From: an uncultured Collinsella sp.
GTDB lineage: Bacteria; Actinomycetota; Coriobacteriia; Coriobacteriales; Coriobacteriaceae
Assembly (NCBI GenBank): GCA_958408685.1
Contig: CATYLC010000001.1
Span: forward strand, 62,001-126,000
Direction of reading: 5' to 3'
Length of the DNA stretch: 64,000 nt
The notes beneath the pieces were generated by a model. The model worked only from the letters and a program-made list of their open reading frames with translations, did no database searches and was not told the DNA's origin. Below are positions 41,088 to 50,175 of the stretch, in pieces; within the stretch, counting starts at the first letter, position 1; every line of letters starts with the position of its first letter. The position numbers and the translations under genes are program-made.

Positions 41088-42354
41088 GGCCCGAAAGAAA
41101 GGTAGGAGGCCATGACGAAAGGTCTGCACGTGCCTTCCGAGATCGGCAAGCTCAGGAAGGTCTGCCTGCACCGTCCCGGCGACGAGCTCCTCAACCTGCC
41201 GCCCGACGAGCTCGAGCGACTCCTGTTCGACGACGTCCCGTTCCTGGAGGTCGCGCAGCAGGAGCACGACACCTTCGCCCAGATCCTGAGGGACCAGGGC
41301 GTGGAGGTCCTCTATCTCGAGAACCTCGTCGCCGAGGTGTTCGACCAGGTCCCCGGCGCCCGCGCCGAGTTCACCGACCAGTACATCGCCGAGGCCGGCA
41401 TCCGCGGCCAGCACATGCCGCAGATCGTCCGCGAGAAGCTGGACTCCATCGAGGACAACCTCGAGTTCGTCAAGAAGACCATGGCCGGCATGACCAAGTC
41501 CGAGATCGACATGCCCCTCACGGCGTCCACGACCCTCGACTCCCTGGTCAACTCCGAGTCCGAGTCCGACCTGATCATCGACCCGATGCCCAACCTCTAC
41601 TTCACCCGCGACCCGTTCGCGGTCGTCGGCGAGGGCGTCAACCTCAACCGCATGTACTCGGTCACCCGCAACCGCGAGACCCTGTACGGCAAGTACGTCT
41701 TCAAGTACCACCCCGACTACAAGGACGTCTCCCTGTACTTCCGCCGCGACTGCCAGTTCCACACCGAGGGCGGCGACGTGCTGAACATCAACGAGAAGAC
41801 CCTCGCCGTCGGCATCTCCCAGCGCACCCAGGCCGCCGCTATCGACGTCATGGCCCAGAACATCTTCTGGAACTCCGACTCCAAGGTCGAGCGCATCCTG
41901 GCCTTCGACATCCCGGTCTCGCGCGCCTTCATGCACCTCGACACGGTCTTCACCCAGATCGACGTCGATAAGTTCACGATCCACCCCGCCATCATGGGCA
42001 CCCTGCGCGTCTACGAGCTGACCGCCGGCAAGAACCCGGGCGACGTGAACATCCGCCTGATCGAGGACACCCTCGAGCACGTCCTGGAGGACGCCACCGG
42101 CGTCGACCAGGTCAAGCTGATCCCCTGCGGCGGCGGCGACCCGATCGCGGCCTCCCGCGAGCAGTGGAACGACGGCTCCAACACCCTGTGCGTCGAGCCC
42201 GGCAAGATCTGCGTCTACGCCCGCAACACCGTCACCAACGACGTGCTGTACAAGGAGGGCCTGGACCTTCTCGTCGTGCCCTCCGCCGAGCTCTCCCGCG
42301 GCCGCGGCGGCCCGCGCTGCATGAGCATGCCCTTCTGGCGCGAGGACCTCTAAG
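41088..42354 (+). repeat. Direct repeat of 1267 bp containing arcA, copy 1
   Basis: This segment and 44176-45442 appear identical in nucleotides (the same translations are obtained in several frames) and are offset by 3088 bp. It begins 24 bases before the ATG and ends one base after the stop. Confidence 0.9.
41112..42353 (+). CDS. arcA: Arginine deiminase, copy 1
   Basis: A protein of 413 residues, usual for bacterial ArcA, which converts arginine to citrulline and ammonia. It starts HVPSEIGKLRKVCLHRPGDE; the active-site blocks are YFTRDPFA, FHTEGGDVL, MHLDTVFTQID and the catalytic Cys in GPRCMSMPFWRED at the C-terminus. The SD is AGGAGG six bases upstream. Codon use is extreme, almost all C- or G-ending, implying very high expression. 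The gene is duplicated without change at 44200, with an aminotransferase in between and argF after copy 2. Confidence 0.97.
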   Translation: MTKGLHVPSEIGKLRKVCLHRPGDELLNLPPDELERLLFDDVPFLEVAQQEHDTFAQILRDQGVEVLYLENLVAEVFDQVPGARAEFTDQYIAEAGIRGQHMPQIVREKLDSIEDNLEFVKKTMAGMTKSEIDMPLTASTTLDSLVNSESESDLIIDPMPNLYFTRDPFAVVGEGVNLNRMYSVTRNRETLYGKYVFKYHPDYKDVSLYFRRDCQFHTEGGDVLNINEKTLAVGISQRTQAAAIDVMAQNIFWNSDSKVERILAFDIPVSRAFMHLDTVFTQIDVDKFTIHPAIMGTLRVYELTAGKNPGDVNIRLIEDTLEHVLEDATGVDQVKLIPCGGGDPIAASREQWNDGSNTLCVEPGKICVYARNTVTNDVLYKEGLDLLVVPSAELSRGRGGPRCMSMPFWREDL

Positions 42355-42413
42355 GTCTTCAAGGACCCGTACAGGTCATAATACATACATCTAGCTGCCA
42401 TTAGATGTCTCCC

Positions 42414-42450
42414 ATTGGGGCGGTGCGGGTTTTCGCACCGCCCCAATCTT
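42414..42450 (+). terminator. Terminator after arcA copy 1
   Basis: ATTGGGGCGGTGCG and CGCACCGCCCCAAT are exact complements around GGTTTT, followed by CTTG. Confidence 0.85.
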
Positions 42451-42502
42451 GTATGAGGAACGTCAACACGATTAGATGACTGCTTTTGTAAGGAGCTTGG
42501 CC

Positions 42503-43627
42503 ATGGACATCAAGACGATTGGCGTTGAGGAATGGCTCAACGTTTGGGAGAAGAGCGCCACGTGGGACATCGCCCAGTCGACGATCTCGTCGCTCACCAT
42601 GGGCGAGCTGCGCGCGCTCGATGAACAGGACGGCGCCACGTTCTACGAGCGCCTGGACCGCGAGAAGATGAACTACGGCTGGATCGAGGGCTCGCCGGAG
42701 TTTAAGGCCGAGGTTGCCAAGCTGTATCGTCGGGAGGTCAATCCCGATCACATTCTGCAGACCAATGGCTGCACGGGCGCTAACCTCAACGCCATCATGG
42801 CTGTAGTCGAGCCCGGCGACCACGTTATCGCCGAGTGGCCTACCTATGCGCCGCTCTATGAGATCCCGCGTACGCTCGGTGCCGAGGTCGAGTATTGGGA
42901 GCTTCGCGAGGAGCTCGGCTGGAAGCCCGATATCGAGGAACTCAAGCGCTTGGTGCGCCCCAACACGAAGCTTATCTGCATCAATAACGCATCGAACCCC
43001 ATCGGTACGGTGCTTGATGTCGATATGCTCGGCCAGATTGCCGAGATTGCCCGCTCGGTGGGCGCCTATGTGCTGTGCGACGAGGTGTACCTGCCGCTTG
43101 AGAACACCGAGGACTTTATGTCGATGGCCGATGTGTACGAGAAAGCCATCGTCACCAACTCGGTGTCCAAGACCTATTCGACGCCTGCGGCCCGCGTGGG
43201 CTGGGTTGTGGCAGACGAAGAGGTATCTAACCGCATCCGCACGTACCGCGACTACACCATGATTTGCGGCGGCGTGTTCAACGACGCCCTGGCGACCTAT
43301 GTGATCAAGCACAAGGACAAGATCCTCAAGCGCAACCGCAAGATCGTGTTTGGAAACCGCGATATCGCGCAGGCTTGGATCGACACGCAGCACCGCGTTT
43401 CCTGGACGGCGCCGCAGGGCGTGTCCACCTCGTTTATCAAGCTGGATATTCCCGAGGACGACGAGGAGTTCTGCAAGCGCCTGCTGGCCGAGAGGGGAGT
43501 GCTGTTGGTTCCCGGTAGCCGCTTTGAGCTTCCCTGCGGCGCGCGCCTGGGCTACTGTGCGAGCGAGGAAGTTCTTCGCGAGGGCCTGAGGCTTCTGGGC
43601 GAGGCCCTGGCGGAGTTCGATCGCTAG
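42503..43627 (+). CDS. Class I PLP-dependent aminotransferase
   Basis: A protein of 374 residues. The PLP-binding Lys lies in TNSVSKTYSTPAARVGW (near residue 225), with the cofactor contacts NNASNPIGTVLD and CDEVYLPLENTE. The substrate is not evident. Its place between two arginine deiminase genes suggests a role with arginine, ornithine or citrulline nitrogen, but some related family members act on other amino acids. I chose 42503 because AAGGAG is eight bases before it. A terminator follows. Confidence 0.85.
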   Translation: MDIKTIGVEEWLNVWEKSATWDIAQSTISSLTMGELRALDEQDGATFYERLDREKMNYGWIEGSPEFKAEVAKLYRREVNPDHILQTNGCTGANLNAIMAVVEPGDHVIAEWPTYAPLYEIPRTLGAEVEYWELREELGWKPDIEELKRLVRPNTKLICINNASNPIGTVLDVDMLGQIAEIARSVGAYVLCDEVYLPLENTEDFMSMADVYEKAIVTNSVSKTYSTPAARVGWVVADEEVSNRIRTYRDYTMICGGVFNDALATYVIKHKDKILKRNRKIVFGNRDIAQAWIDTQHRVSWTAPQGVSTSFIKLDIPEDDEEFCKRLLAERGVLLVPGSRFELPCGARLGYCASEEVLREGLRLLGEALAEFDR

Positions 43628-43675
43628 GGCCCCGACGGCTCTCGAGGCCGCTCAAATCTGCCTACGATTATCGAT

Positions 43676-43715
43676 AACAGGCCCGTTTCCCATGAGGGGA
43701 GCGGGCCTGTTTTTC
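43676..43715 (+). terminator. Terminator after the aminotransferase gene
   Basis: AACAGGCCCG and CGGGCCTGTTTTT form a hairpin with five T residues. Confidence 0.9.
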
Positions 43716-44070
43716 TATACCGAGAAGTCAAGTTGTTACAAATGGGGCCGTAAAGCGAGCCAGTATCCGCTGGGCCTTATACTGAGCTTCCGGTGAACGG
43801 TATCCAGCGTCTGGTAAACGGTAATCTGTTTGCCAAAAATGAATAGGACTAACTTCTTTCTGAATAAAAATCAAAATGGTTGAGACGCAGCGAGAATTGC
43901 GAATTCTATTCATATCGTTGCACGAAATATGCAATTTGAGGGTGGTTTAGCAAAGATTAGTTTCAATTGATTTTTCGGTTAATAAGGCATTTAAGCACGT
44001 AAATACACTTTATTAAATCAAAGTGTGCCATGCGTGAAGTATATGTGTATGCCGTTCACCCCTCATATAA

Positions 44071-44116
44071 AACCGTTCGGGGGCGAGGTGGAAGTATGAA
44101 CTAATTTTGGATATAA
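44071..44116 (+). promoter_or_regulatory. Promoter and activator box of arcA copy 2
   Basis: CCGTTCGGGGGCGAGG starts the same 21-base block (44073-44093) and TTTGGATATAA (44106-44116) follows with the same 12-base gap as in copy 1. Two upstream words, GGTGAACGGTATCC (43792-43805) and GGTAAACGGTAATC (43813-43826), resemble each other and the inverted GCCGTTCACC at 44051, so a regulator with several sites is plausible. The 572 bp between the two genes is otherwise AT-rich and non-coding. Confidence 0.65.
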
Positions 44117-44175
44117 ATATGTCGTCAGCAATAACGCCTCACACGGAGGGGCGCTAACGAATCGGCCCTGACAGG

Positions 44176-45442
44176 GGCCCGAAAGAAAGGTAGGAGGCCA
44201 TGACGAAAGGTCTGCACGTGCCTTCCGAGATCGGCAAGCTCAGGAAGGTCTGCCTGCACCGTCCCGGCGACGAGCTCCTCAACCTGCCGCCCGACGAGCT
44301 CGAGCGACTCCTGTTCGACGACGTCCCGTTCCTGGAGGTCGCGCAGCAGGAGCACGACACCTTCGCCCAGATCCTGAGGGACCAGGGCGTGGAGGTCCTC
44401 TATCTCGAGAACCTCGTCGCCGAGGTGTTCGACCAGGTCCCCGGCGCCCGCGCCGAGTTCACCGACCAGTACATCGCCGAGGCCGGCATCCGCGGCCAGC
44501 ACATGCCGCAGATCGTCCGCGAGAAGCTGGACTCCATCGAGGACAACCTCGAGTTCGTCAAGAAGACCATGGCCGGCATGACCAAGTCCGAGATCGACAT
44601 GCCCCTCACGGCGTCCACGACCCTCGACTCCCTGGTCAACTCCGAGTCCGAGTCCGACCTGATCATCGACCCGATGCCCAACCTCTACTTCACCCGCGAC
44701 CCGTTCGCGGTCGTCGGCGAGGGCGTCAACCTCAACCGCATGTACTCGGTCACCCGCAACCGCGAGACCCTGTACGGCAAGTACGTCTTCAAGTACCACC
44801 CCGACTACAAGGACGTCTCCCTGTACTTCCGCCGCGACTGCCAGTTCCACACCGAGGGCGGCGACGTGCTGAACATCAACGAGAAGACCCTCGCCGTCGG
44901 CATCTCCCAGCGCACCCAGGCCGCCGCTATCGACGTCATGGCCCAGAACATCTTCTGGAACTCCGACTCCAAGGTCGAGCGCATCCTGGCCTTCGACATC
45001 CCGGTCTCGCGCGCCTTCATGCACCTCGACACGGTCTTCACCCAGATCGACGTCGATAAGTTCACGATCCACCCCGCCATCATGGGCACCCTGCGCGTCT
45101 ACGAGCTGACCGCCGGCAAGAACCCGGGCGACGTGAACATCCGCCTGATCGAGGACACCCTCGAGCACGTCCTGGAGGACGCCACCGGCGTCGACCAGGT
45201 CAAGCTGATCCCCTGCGGCGGCGGCGACCCGATCGCGGCCTCCCGCGAGCAGTGGAACGACGGCTCCAACACCCTGTGCGTCGAGCCCGGCAAGATCTGC
45301 GTCTACGCCCGCAACACCGTCACCAACGACGTGCTGTACAAGGAGGGCCTGGACCTTCTCGTCGTGCCCTCCGCCGAGCTCTCCCGCGGCCGCGGCGGCC
45401 CGCGCTGCATGAGCATGCCCTTCTGGCGCGAGGACCTCTAAG
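44176..45442 (+). repeat. Direct repeat of 1267 bp containing arcA, copy 2
   Basis: Second member of the pair described at 41088-42354, same orientation. The upstream regions of the two copies differ widely apart from the promoter box. Confidence 0.9.
44200..45441 (+). CDS. arcA: Arginine deiminase, copy 2
   Basis: 413 residues, identical in sequence to copy 1 and with the same catalytic motifs (FHTEGGDVL, Cys in GPRCMSM). It lies 105 bp before argF, with a terminator between, so it heads the catabolic set argF and the YfcC-type carrier. Identity of the coding DNA beside diverged upstream DNA points to a recent duplication or gene conversion. Having two strong copies should raise deiminase capacity and so acid resistance and ATP yield from arginine. 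Confidence 0.97.
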   Translation: MTKGLHVPSEIGKLRKVCLHRPGDELLNLPPDELERLLFDDVPFLEVAQQEHDTFAQILRDQGVEVLYLENLVAEVFDQVPGARAEFTDQYIAEAGIRGQHMPQIVREKLDSIEDNLEFVKKTMAGMTKSEIDMPLTASTTLDSLVNSESESDLIIDPMPNLYFTRDPFAVVGEGVNLNRMYSVTRNRETLYGKYVFKYHPDYKDVSLYFRRDCQFHTEGGDVLNINEKTLAVGISQRTQAAAIDVMAQNIFWNSDSKVERILAFDIPVSRAFMHLDTVFTQIDVDKFTIHPAIMGTLRVYELTAGKNPGDVNIRLIEDTLEHVLEDATGVDQVKLIPCGGGDPIAASREQWNDGSNTLCVEPGKICVYARNTVTNDVLYKEGLDLLVVPSAELSRGRGGPRCMSMPFWREDL

Positions 45443-45453
45443 TCTTTCCGTTT

Positions 45454-45486
45454 CCGGTGCGGTCCCCCTACAACCGCACCGGTTTC
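45454..45486 (+). terminator. Terminator after arcA copy 2
   Basis: CCGGTGCGGT and ACCGCACCGGTTT form a ten-bp hairpin with a short T-run; partial read-through to argF is possible. Confidence 0.8.
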
Positions 45487-45546
45487 GCCCGTCAAACGGG
45501 CAACACTAATACTTACGTAATTCATTTTTTCGAAAGGAAACGAACC

Positions 45547-46542
45547 ATGGGTGTTAACCTCTCCGGCCGTAGCTTCCTCAAGCTCCTCGACCTCTCCACC
45601 GAGGAGATCGAGTACTTGCTCAAGCTTTCCAAGAACTTCAAGGACATGAAGCGCGCTGGCGTTCCGCACCGCTATCTCGAGGGCAAGAACATCGTTCTAC
45701 TCTTCCAGAAGACCTCCACTCGTACCCGCTGCGCCTTCGAGGTCGGCGGCATGGATTTGGGCATGGGCGTCACCTACCTCGATCCCGGTTCGTCGCAGAT
45801 GGGCAAGAAGGAGTCCATCGAGGACACCGCTCGCGTTCTCGGCCGCATGTATGACGGCATCGAGTTCCGTGGCTTTGCCCAGGACGACGTCGAGGAGCTC
45901 GCTGCCAAGTCCGGCGTCCCCGTGTGGAACGGCCTGACCACCGAGTGGCACCCCACCCAGATGCTCGCCGACATCCTGACCGTCCAGGAGAACTTCAACT
46001 ACGACATCAAGGGCAAGACCCTCGTCTTCATGGGCGACTGCAAGAACAATGTCGCTCGCTCCCTCATGGTTGTCTGCTCCAAGCTCGGCATGAACTTCGT
46101 GGCCTGCGGCCCCGAGGAGTGCATGCCCGCTGACGACGTCATCGAGGCCTGCAAGCCCATCGCCGAGGCTAACGGCTGCACCATCAAGCTGACCACCGAC
46201 GTCAAGGACGGCGTCACCGGTGCTGACGTTATCTACACCGACGTGTGGGTCTCCATGGGCGAGCCCGACGAGGTCTGGGCCGAGCGCATCGCTCAGCTCA
46301 CCCCGTATCGCGTTACCTCCGAGGTCATGGCTATGGCCAACCCGGGTGCCATCTTCCTGCACTGCCTGCCCAGCTTCCACGACACCAACACCACGATTGG
46401 CGCCGAGAAGTGCGAGCAGTTCGGCATCACCGAGCAGGAGGTCACCGACGAGGTCTTCGAGAGCCCCGCTTCCAAGGTCTTCGACGAGGCCGAGAACCGC
46501 ATGCACACCATCAAGGCTGTCATGTACGCCACGCTCAAGTAA
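45547..46542 (+). CDS. argF: Ornithine carbamoyltransferase (probably catabolic)
   Basis: A protein of 331 residues. The carbamoyl-phosphate loop is QKTSTRTRCAFEVG near residue 55, then WHPTQMLADILT and the ornithine-binding HCLPSFHD with Cys near residue 275. It works in either direction; beside the arginine deiminases it most likely phosphorolyses citrulline to ornithine and carbamoyl phosphate, the second step of the ADI pathway (arcB role). A carbamate kinase gene is not in the window. Codon use is strongly biased as in arcA. GAAAGGA lies eight bases before the ATG. Confidence 0.95.
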   Translation: MGVNLSGRSFLKLLDLSTEEIEYLLKLSKNFKDMKRAGVPHRYLEGKNIVLLFQKTSTRTRCAFEVGGMDLGMGVTYLDPGSSQMGKKESIEDTARVLGRMYDGIEFRGFAQDDVEELAAKSGVPVWNGLTTEWHPTQMLADILTVQENFNYDIKGKTLVFMGDCKNNVARSLMVVCSKLGMNFVACGPEECMPADDVIEACKPIAEANGCTIKLTTDVKDGVTGADVIYTDVWVSMGEPDEVWAERIAQLTPYRVTSEVMAMANPGAIFLHCLPSFHDTNTTIGAEKCEQFGITEQEVTDEVFESPASKVFDEAENRMHTIKAVMYATLK

Positions 46543-46558
46543 GAGCATCTAGCATCTC

Positions 46559-46594
46559 GCTCGGGGTGTATTGCTGCACACCCCGAGCGGCTTT
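46559..46594 (+). terminator. Terminator after ornithine carbamoyltransferase gene
   Basis: GCTCGGGGTGT and ACACCCCGAGC form an 11-bp hairpin followed by GGCTTTG. Confidence 0.75.
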
Positions 46595-46689
46595 GTCTGG
46601 TAAATATCTCGCGTCGGGCGGTGGGCACGGCACGGAAGATCCGCTTCGCACGAGAAAGTTAAATGATTTATGAAGGGGGGATGAGAACC

Positions 46690-48168
46690 ATGACTGAGAC
46701 CGCTAAGAAAAAGCGCGGCATGCCTTCATCGTTCACCATTCTTCTAGCTCTGCTGGCAATTGTCGCAGTGATTACCGTTATCGTCTCCGGCACGTCCGGC
46801 GGCGCGGTTACTGCCGCCCGTCTGAGCGATTTCTGCACCGCTCCGATTAAGGGCTTCGCTGACGCTCTGCCCGTCTGCCTCTTCGTTATGATCCTGGGCG
46901 GCTTCCTCGGTATGATGACCGAGACCGGCGCCCTGGACAACGGCATCGCCGTTCTGGTGCAGAAGCTTAAGGGCAACGAGATTATGCTCATTCCTGTCCT
47001 TATGCTCATCTTCTCCCTCGGTGGTACCACCTATGGTATGTGCGAGGAGACCGTTCCCTTCTACGCCCTGCTCGCCGCTACCATGATGGCCGCTGGCTTC
47101 GACCCCATGGTCGGCGCCGCTACCGTCCTGCTCGGCGCTGGCTGCGGCTGCCTGGGCTCCACGGTTAACCCGTTCGCCGTCGGCGCTGCCGTCGACGCTC
47201 TGACCGGCGTTGGCATTGAGGTCAACCAGTCCATCATCATCGGCCTTGGTGCCGTCCTGTGGATTGTCACTACCGCTATGTCCATTGTCTTCGTGATGAA
47301 CTATGCCAAGAAGGTCAAGGCTGACAAGGGTTCCACCATCCTGTCGATGCAGGAGCTCAAGGACGCCGAAGAGGCTCACGGCAAGGCTGCTTCCGAGGTC
47401 CACAAGGAGGTCAAGCTCACCGGTCGTCAGAAGGGTGTTCTGATCGCCTTCGCCTTCACCTTCGTCGTCATGATCGTCGGCTTCATTCCGCTGGCCGACC
47501 TCAACGAGGGCGTCGCTAACTTCTTCGACGCTGGCGCTGTCTACGACGCCGACGGTAATGCCGTCGTCCAGGGCTGGTCTGCCCTGATCACCGGCCTGCC
47601 CATTGGCCAGTGGTACTTCGACGAGGCTTCCACCTGGTTCTTCCTCATGGCCGTCCTGATCGGTATCATCGGTGGCCTGTCCGAGAAGCAGATCGTTAAC
47701 ACCTTCATCACCGGCGCTGCCGACATGATGTCCGTTGTTCTCGTCATCGCCCTCGCCCGTGGTATCTCCGTCCTCATGGCTAACACCGGCCTCGACGTCT
47801 TCGTCCTCGACGCTGCCGCCAATGCCCTGGCTGGCCTGTCCGGCGTGATCTTCGCTCCCATGAGCTTCCTGGTCTACTTCGGCCTGTCCTTCCTGATCCC
47901 CTCGACCTCCGGTATGGCCACCGTCTCCATGCCCATCATGGGACCGCTGGCTGTTAAGCTTGGCTTCTCGCCTGAGGTCATGGTCATGATCTTCTCCGCC
48001 GCCATCGGTGTCGTGAACCTGTTCACCCCGACCTCCGGCGCCATCATGGGCGGTCTCGCCCTGGCCAAGATCGAGTGGACGACCTGGCTCAAGTTTGCCC
48101 TTAAGCTCATCGTCGCGCTCTCCGTCGTCTGCGCCATCATCCTGACCGTCGCTTGCGTGTTGATCTAA
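46690..48168 (+). CDS. YfcC/ArcD-type membrane carrier
   Basis: A protein of 492 residues with about 12 hydrophobic segments of the YfcC (C4-dicarboxylate anaerobic carrier-like) family. The conserved GGTTYGMCEETVPFY and the pseudosymmetric IPSTSGMATVSMPIMGP are visible. Members of this family that adjoin arginine deiminase genes are thought to exchange arginine for ornithine, which fits here. GGGGGG at 46675-46680 gives the start at 46690. Strong codon bias suggests high expression. Hairpins CCGGTGGG/CCCACCGG (48233-48254) and then a terminator follow. Confidence 0.85.
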   Translation: MTETAKKKRGMPSSFTILLALLAIVAVITVIVSGTSGGAVTAARLSDFCTAPIKGFADALPVCLFVMILGGFLGMMTETGALDNGIAVLVQKLKGNEIMLIPVLMLIFSLGGTTYGMCEETVPFYALLAATMMAAGFDPMVGAATVLLGAGCGCLGSTVNPFAVGAAVDALTGVGIEVNQSIIIGLGAVLWIVTTAMSIVFVMNYAKKVKADKGSTILSMQELKDAEEAHGKAASEVHKEVKLTGRQKGVLIAFAFTFVVMIVGFIPLADLNEGVANFFDAGAVYDADGNAVVQGWSALITGLPIGQWYFDEASTWFFLMAVLIGIIGGLSEKQIVNTFITGAADMMSVVLVIALARGISVLMANTGLDVFVLDAAANALAGLSGVIFAPMSFLVYFGLSFLIPSTSGMATVSMPIMGPLAVKLGFSPEVMVMIFSAAIGVVNLFTPTSGAIMGGLALAKIEWTTWLKFALKLIVALSVVCAIILTVACVLI

Positions 48169-48271
48169 GTACCCAACGGGTACCCCACGGAAACCTTGAC
48201 GATCCTGTAAAGGATCATCTGGTCATCGTCTGTCCGGTGGGGTCAACCCACCGGTAGACTCCTACCTTTAG

Positions 48272-48300
48272 CCCCCTCCCGTTCCGTGCGCGGGAGGGGG
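48272..48300 (+). terminator. GC-rich hairpin, possible terminator of the carrier gene
   Basis: GCCCCCTCCC and GGGAGGGGGC pair around 11 bases; T residues after it are sparse. It precedes the structured element at 48310. Confidence 0.6.
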
Positions 48301-48309
48301 CGCTCTTGT

Positions 48310-48471
48310 GTTCCGGCGTTTTACCAAACGCCGGAACCACTCGACGCTGCAAGCCCGCCAGAGCGGCAATCTGACGTTCAATCGTCGGGCATGGCCAAAA
48401 GGCCTATGCCCTCCTCTTTCACGTCACCTTGCTCGCTCTGGCGGGCTTTCGCTGACTTATGCTCCACCTGT
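48310..48471 (+). ncRNA. Structured 162-nt element, copy 2 (candidate RNA, 3' of the carrier gene)
   Basis: Same order and length as the copy at 1441-1602, read here on the plus strand: hairpin GTTCCGGCGTTT/AAACGCCGGAAC, linker with CGACGCTGCA, a stem AAGCCCGCCAGAGC with its exact complement, GGCAATCTGACG facing CGTCACCTTGC, and inner hairpin GGGCAT-GGCC/GGCC-ATGCCC. All substitutions within the main stem preserve pairing. It follows the carrier gene by 141 bases in the same direction. A short frame inside each copy also gives related peptides (MPSSF.SPCS), but the stem changes are not conservative for protein. Confidence 0.6.
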
Positions 48472-48634
48472 GACGTTTCCATTATTGATACAAAGGCCAG
48501 GTTTGTTTGAACCAAAAAGGGGAAGTTGCGGTGGGCGTGTTTGGTTGGTGCCTGTTGATGGTCTGGGTATCGGGGAGGGCGGGCTCCGTTATAATCGCCT
48601 AGAACATTAAATGGAAACGGGACGGGAGCCATAT

Positions 48635-50116
48635 ATGCGTCAGGGTTTCGACAACGCGAAGTATATCGAGCTGCAGGCCGCTCATATTAAGGAGCGCATC
48701 TCGCAGTTTGGCGGCAAGCTGTATTTGGAGTTTGGCGGCAAGCTGTTTGACGACTATCACGCGAGCCGCGTGCTGCCGGGTTTTGAGCCGGACAGCAAGT
48801 TTCGCATGCTTAAGAGCATTGCCGACGACGTCGAGGTCATCATCGCCATTAACGCGAACCACATCGAGAAGAACAAGGCTCGCGGTGACCTGGGTATTAC
48901 CTATGACGAGGACGTTTTGCGCCTGGTCGACCTGTTCCGCGGCAACGGTTTTGCTGTCGCGGCCGTGGTTATCACCCAGTACGCCGGCCAGCCCGCCGCC
49001 GATGTGTTCCGCAATCGCCTGAACGCGCTCGGCATTCCTGCCAAGCTGCACTATCCCATCGAGGGCTATCCGCACGACGTCGACCTGATCGTGTCTGACG
49101 ACGGCTATGGCAAGAACGAGTTTGTCGAGACCACTCGTCCGCTCGTTGTGGTCACCGCTCCCGGCCCTGGCTCGGGCAAGCTCGCCACCTGCCTGTCTCA
49201 GCTCTATCACGAGCACAAGCACGGCACCGCCGCCGGCTATGCCAAGTTCGAGACTTTCCCGGTCTGGAATCTGCCCCTCACGCATCCGGTCAACATCGCC
49301 TATGAGGCCGCCACGGCCGACCTTGACGATGCCAATATCATCGACTCCTTCCACTTGGAGGCCTACAACAAGACCACGGTCAACTACAACCGTGACGTCG
49401 AGGCCTTCCCGGTGGTCCGTGCTCTGATGGAAAAGATCCTGGGCAAGAGCCCCTACCAGAGCCCCACGGACATGGGCGTCAATATGGTCGGTTTTGCCAT
49501 TACCGATGACGATGCCTGCCGCGACGCTTCCAAGATGGAGATCGTCCGCCGCTACTTTACCGCGGTCGAAAATGTGCGCCGTACCGGCGTGGGCGATGAG
49601 CAGGTTGATCGTCTCAAGATCATTATGAAGAAGGCCGGTATCGACAAGAACTACTCGCCGGCACGCTCGGCCGCTCTTACCAGGGAGCAGCTGACGGGTG
49701 GCCCCGTAGGCGCCATGGTCATGCCCGATGGCTCCGTGGTGACCGGCAAGACTTCCACGCGCTTGGGCGCCGCGAGCTCGCTCATCATGAATGCACTTAA
49801 GCATGTCTCGGGCGTTGACCTTGAGCTCGAGGTCATTAGCGATGAGGCGATCGAGCCTATCAGCAAGCTCAAGACGCATTTCCTGGGTAGCAAGAACCCG
49901 CGCCTGCACACCGACGAGACGCTTATGGCGCTCTCGATCACCTCGGCAACGAGCGAGACGGCGGCCCGCGTCCTTTCGGGCCTGGAGCAGCTGCGTGGCT
50001 GCGATGCCTTCTTTAGCGTGATCATCTCGCCGACGGACGAGACGGTGCTGCGCAAGCTGGGCATCAACGTGTGCTGCGAGCCCAAGTTCGAGCGCCGTGG
50101 TTTCTTCCACCGCTAA
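48635..50116 (+). CDS. DUF1846 family protein
   Basis: A protein of 493 residues, the standard length of this conserved family of unknown function. It opens RQGFDNAKYIELQAAHIKER and contains VTAPGPGSGKLATCLSQLYH, a P-loop-like block, and SFHLEAYNKTTVNYNRD. The family is widespread in Gram-positive anaerobes and its reaction is not known to me. The gene starts 164 bp after the structured element and has GGGAG six bases before the ATG. A wobble-containing terminator follows. Confidence 0.9.
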   Translation: MRQGFDNAKYIELQAAHIKERISQFGGKLYLEFGGKLFDDYHASRVLPGFEPDSKFRMLKSIADDVEVIIAINANHIEKNKARGDLGITYDEDVLRLVDLFRGNGFAVAAVVITQYAGQPAADVFRNRLNALGIPAKLHYPIEGYPHDVDLIVSDDGYGKNEFVETTRPLVVVTAPGPGSGKLATCLSQLYHEHKHGTAAGYAKFETFPVWNLPLTHPVNIAYEAATADLDDANIIDSFHLEAYNKTTVNYNRDVEAFPVVRALMEKILGKSPYQSPTDMGVNMVGFAITDDDACRDASKMEIVRRYFTAVENVRRTGVGDEQVDRLKIIMKKAGIDKNYSPARSAALTREQLTGGPVGAMVMPDGSVVTGKTSTRLGAASSLIMNALKHVSGVDLELEVISDEAIEPISKLKTHFLGSKNPRLHTDETLMALSITSATSETAARVLSGLEQLRGCDAFFSVIISPTDETVLRKLGINVCCEPKFERRGFFHR

Positions 50117-50134
50117 GCCTGGATAAATTGGTCT

Positions 50135-50175
50135 GAAAGGGGCGCATCGAATATACATTCGGTGTGTCCCTTTTA
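50135..50175 (+). terminator. Terminator of the DUF1846 gene
   Basis: AAAGGGGCGCATCGAAT and ATTCGGTGTGTCCCTTTT pair with several G-T wobbles, ending in TTTTAT. Confidence 0.8.

Noticed and set aside
40941..42446. Minus-strand frame of 501 codons opposite arcA, also opposite copy 2
   Set aside because: Asp/Val/Leu-rich antisense artefact of the extreme codon bias of arcA.
48308..48610. Frame of 100 codons across the structured element before the DUF1846 gene
   Set aside because: It spans the RNA-like element; changes between the two copies preserve base pairing rather than residues.
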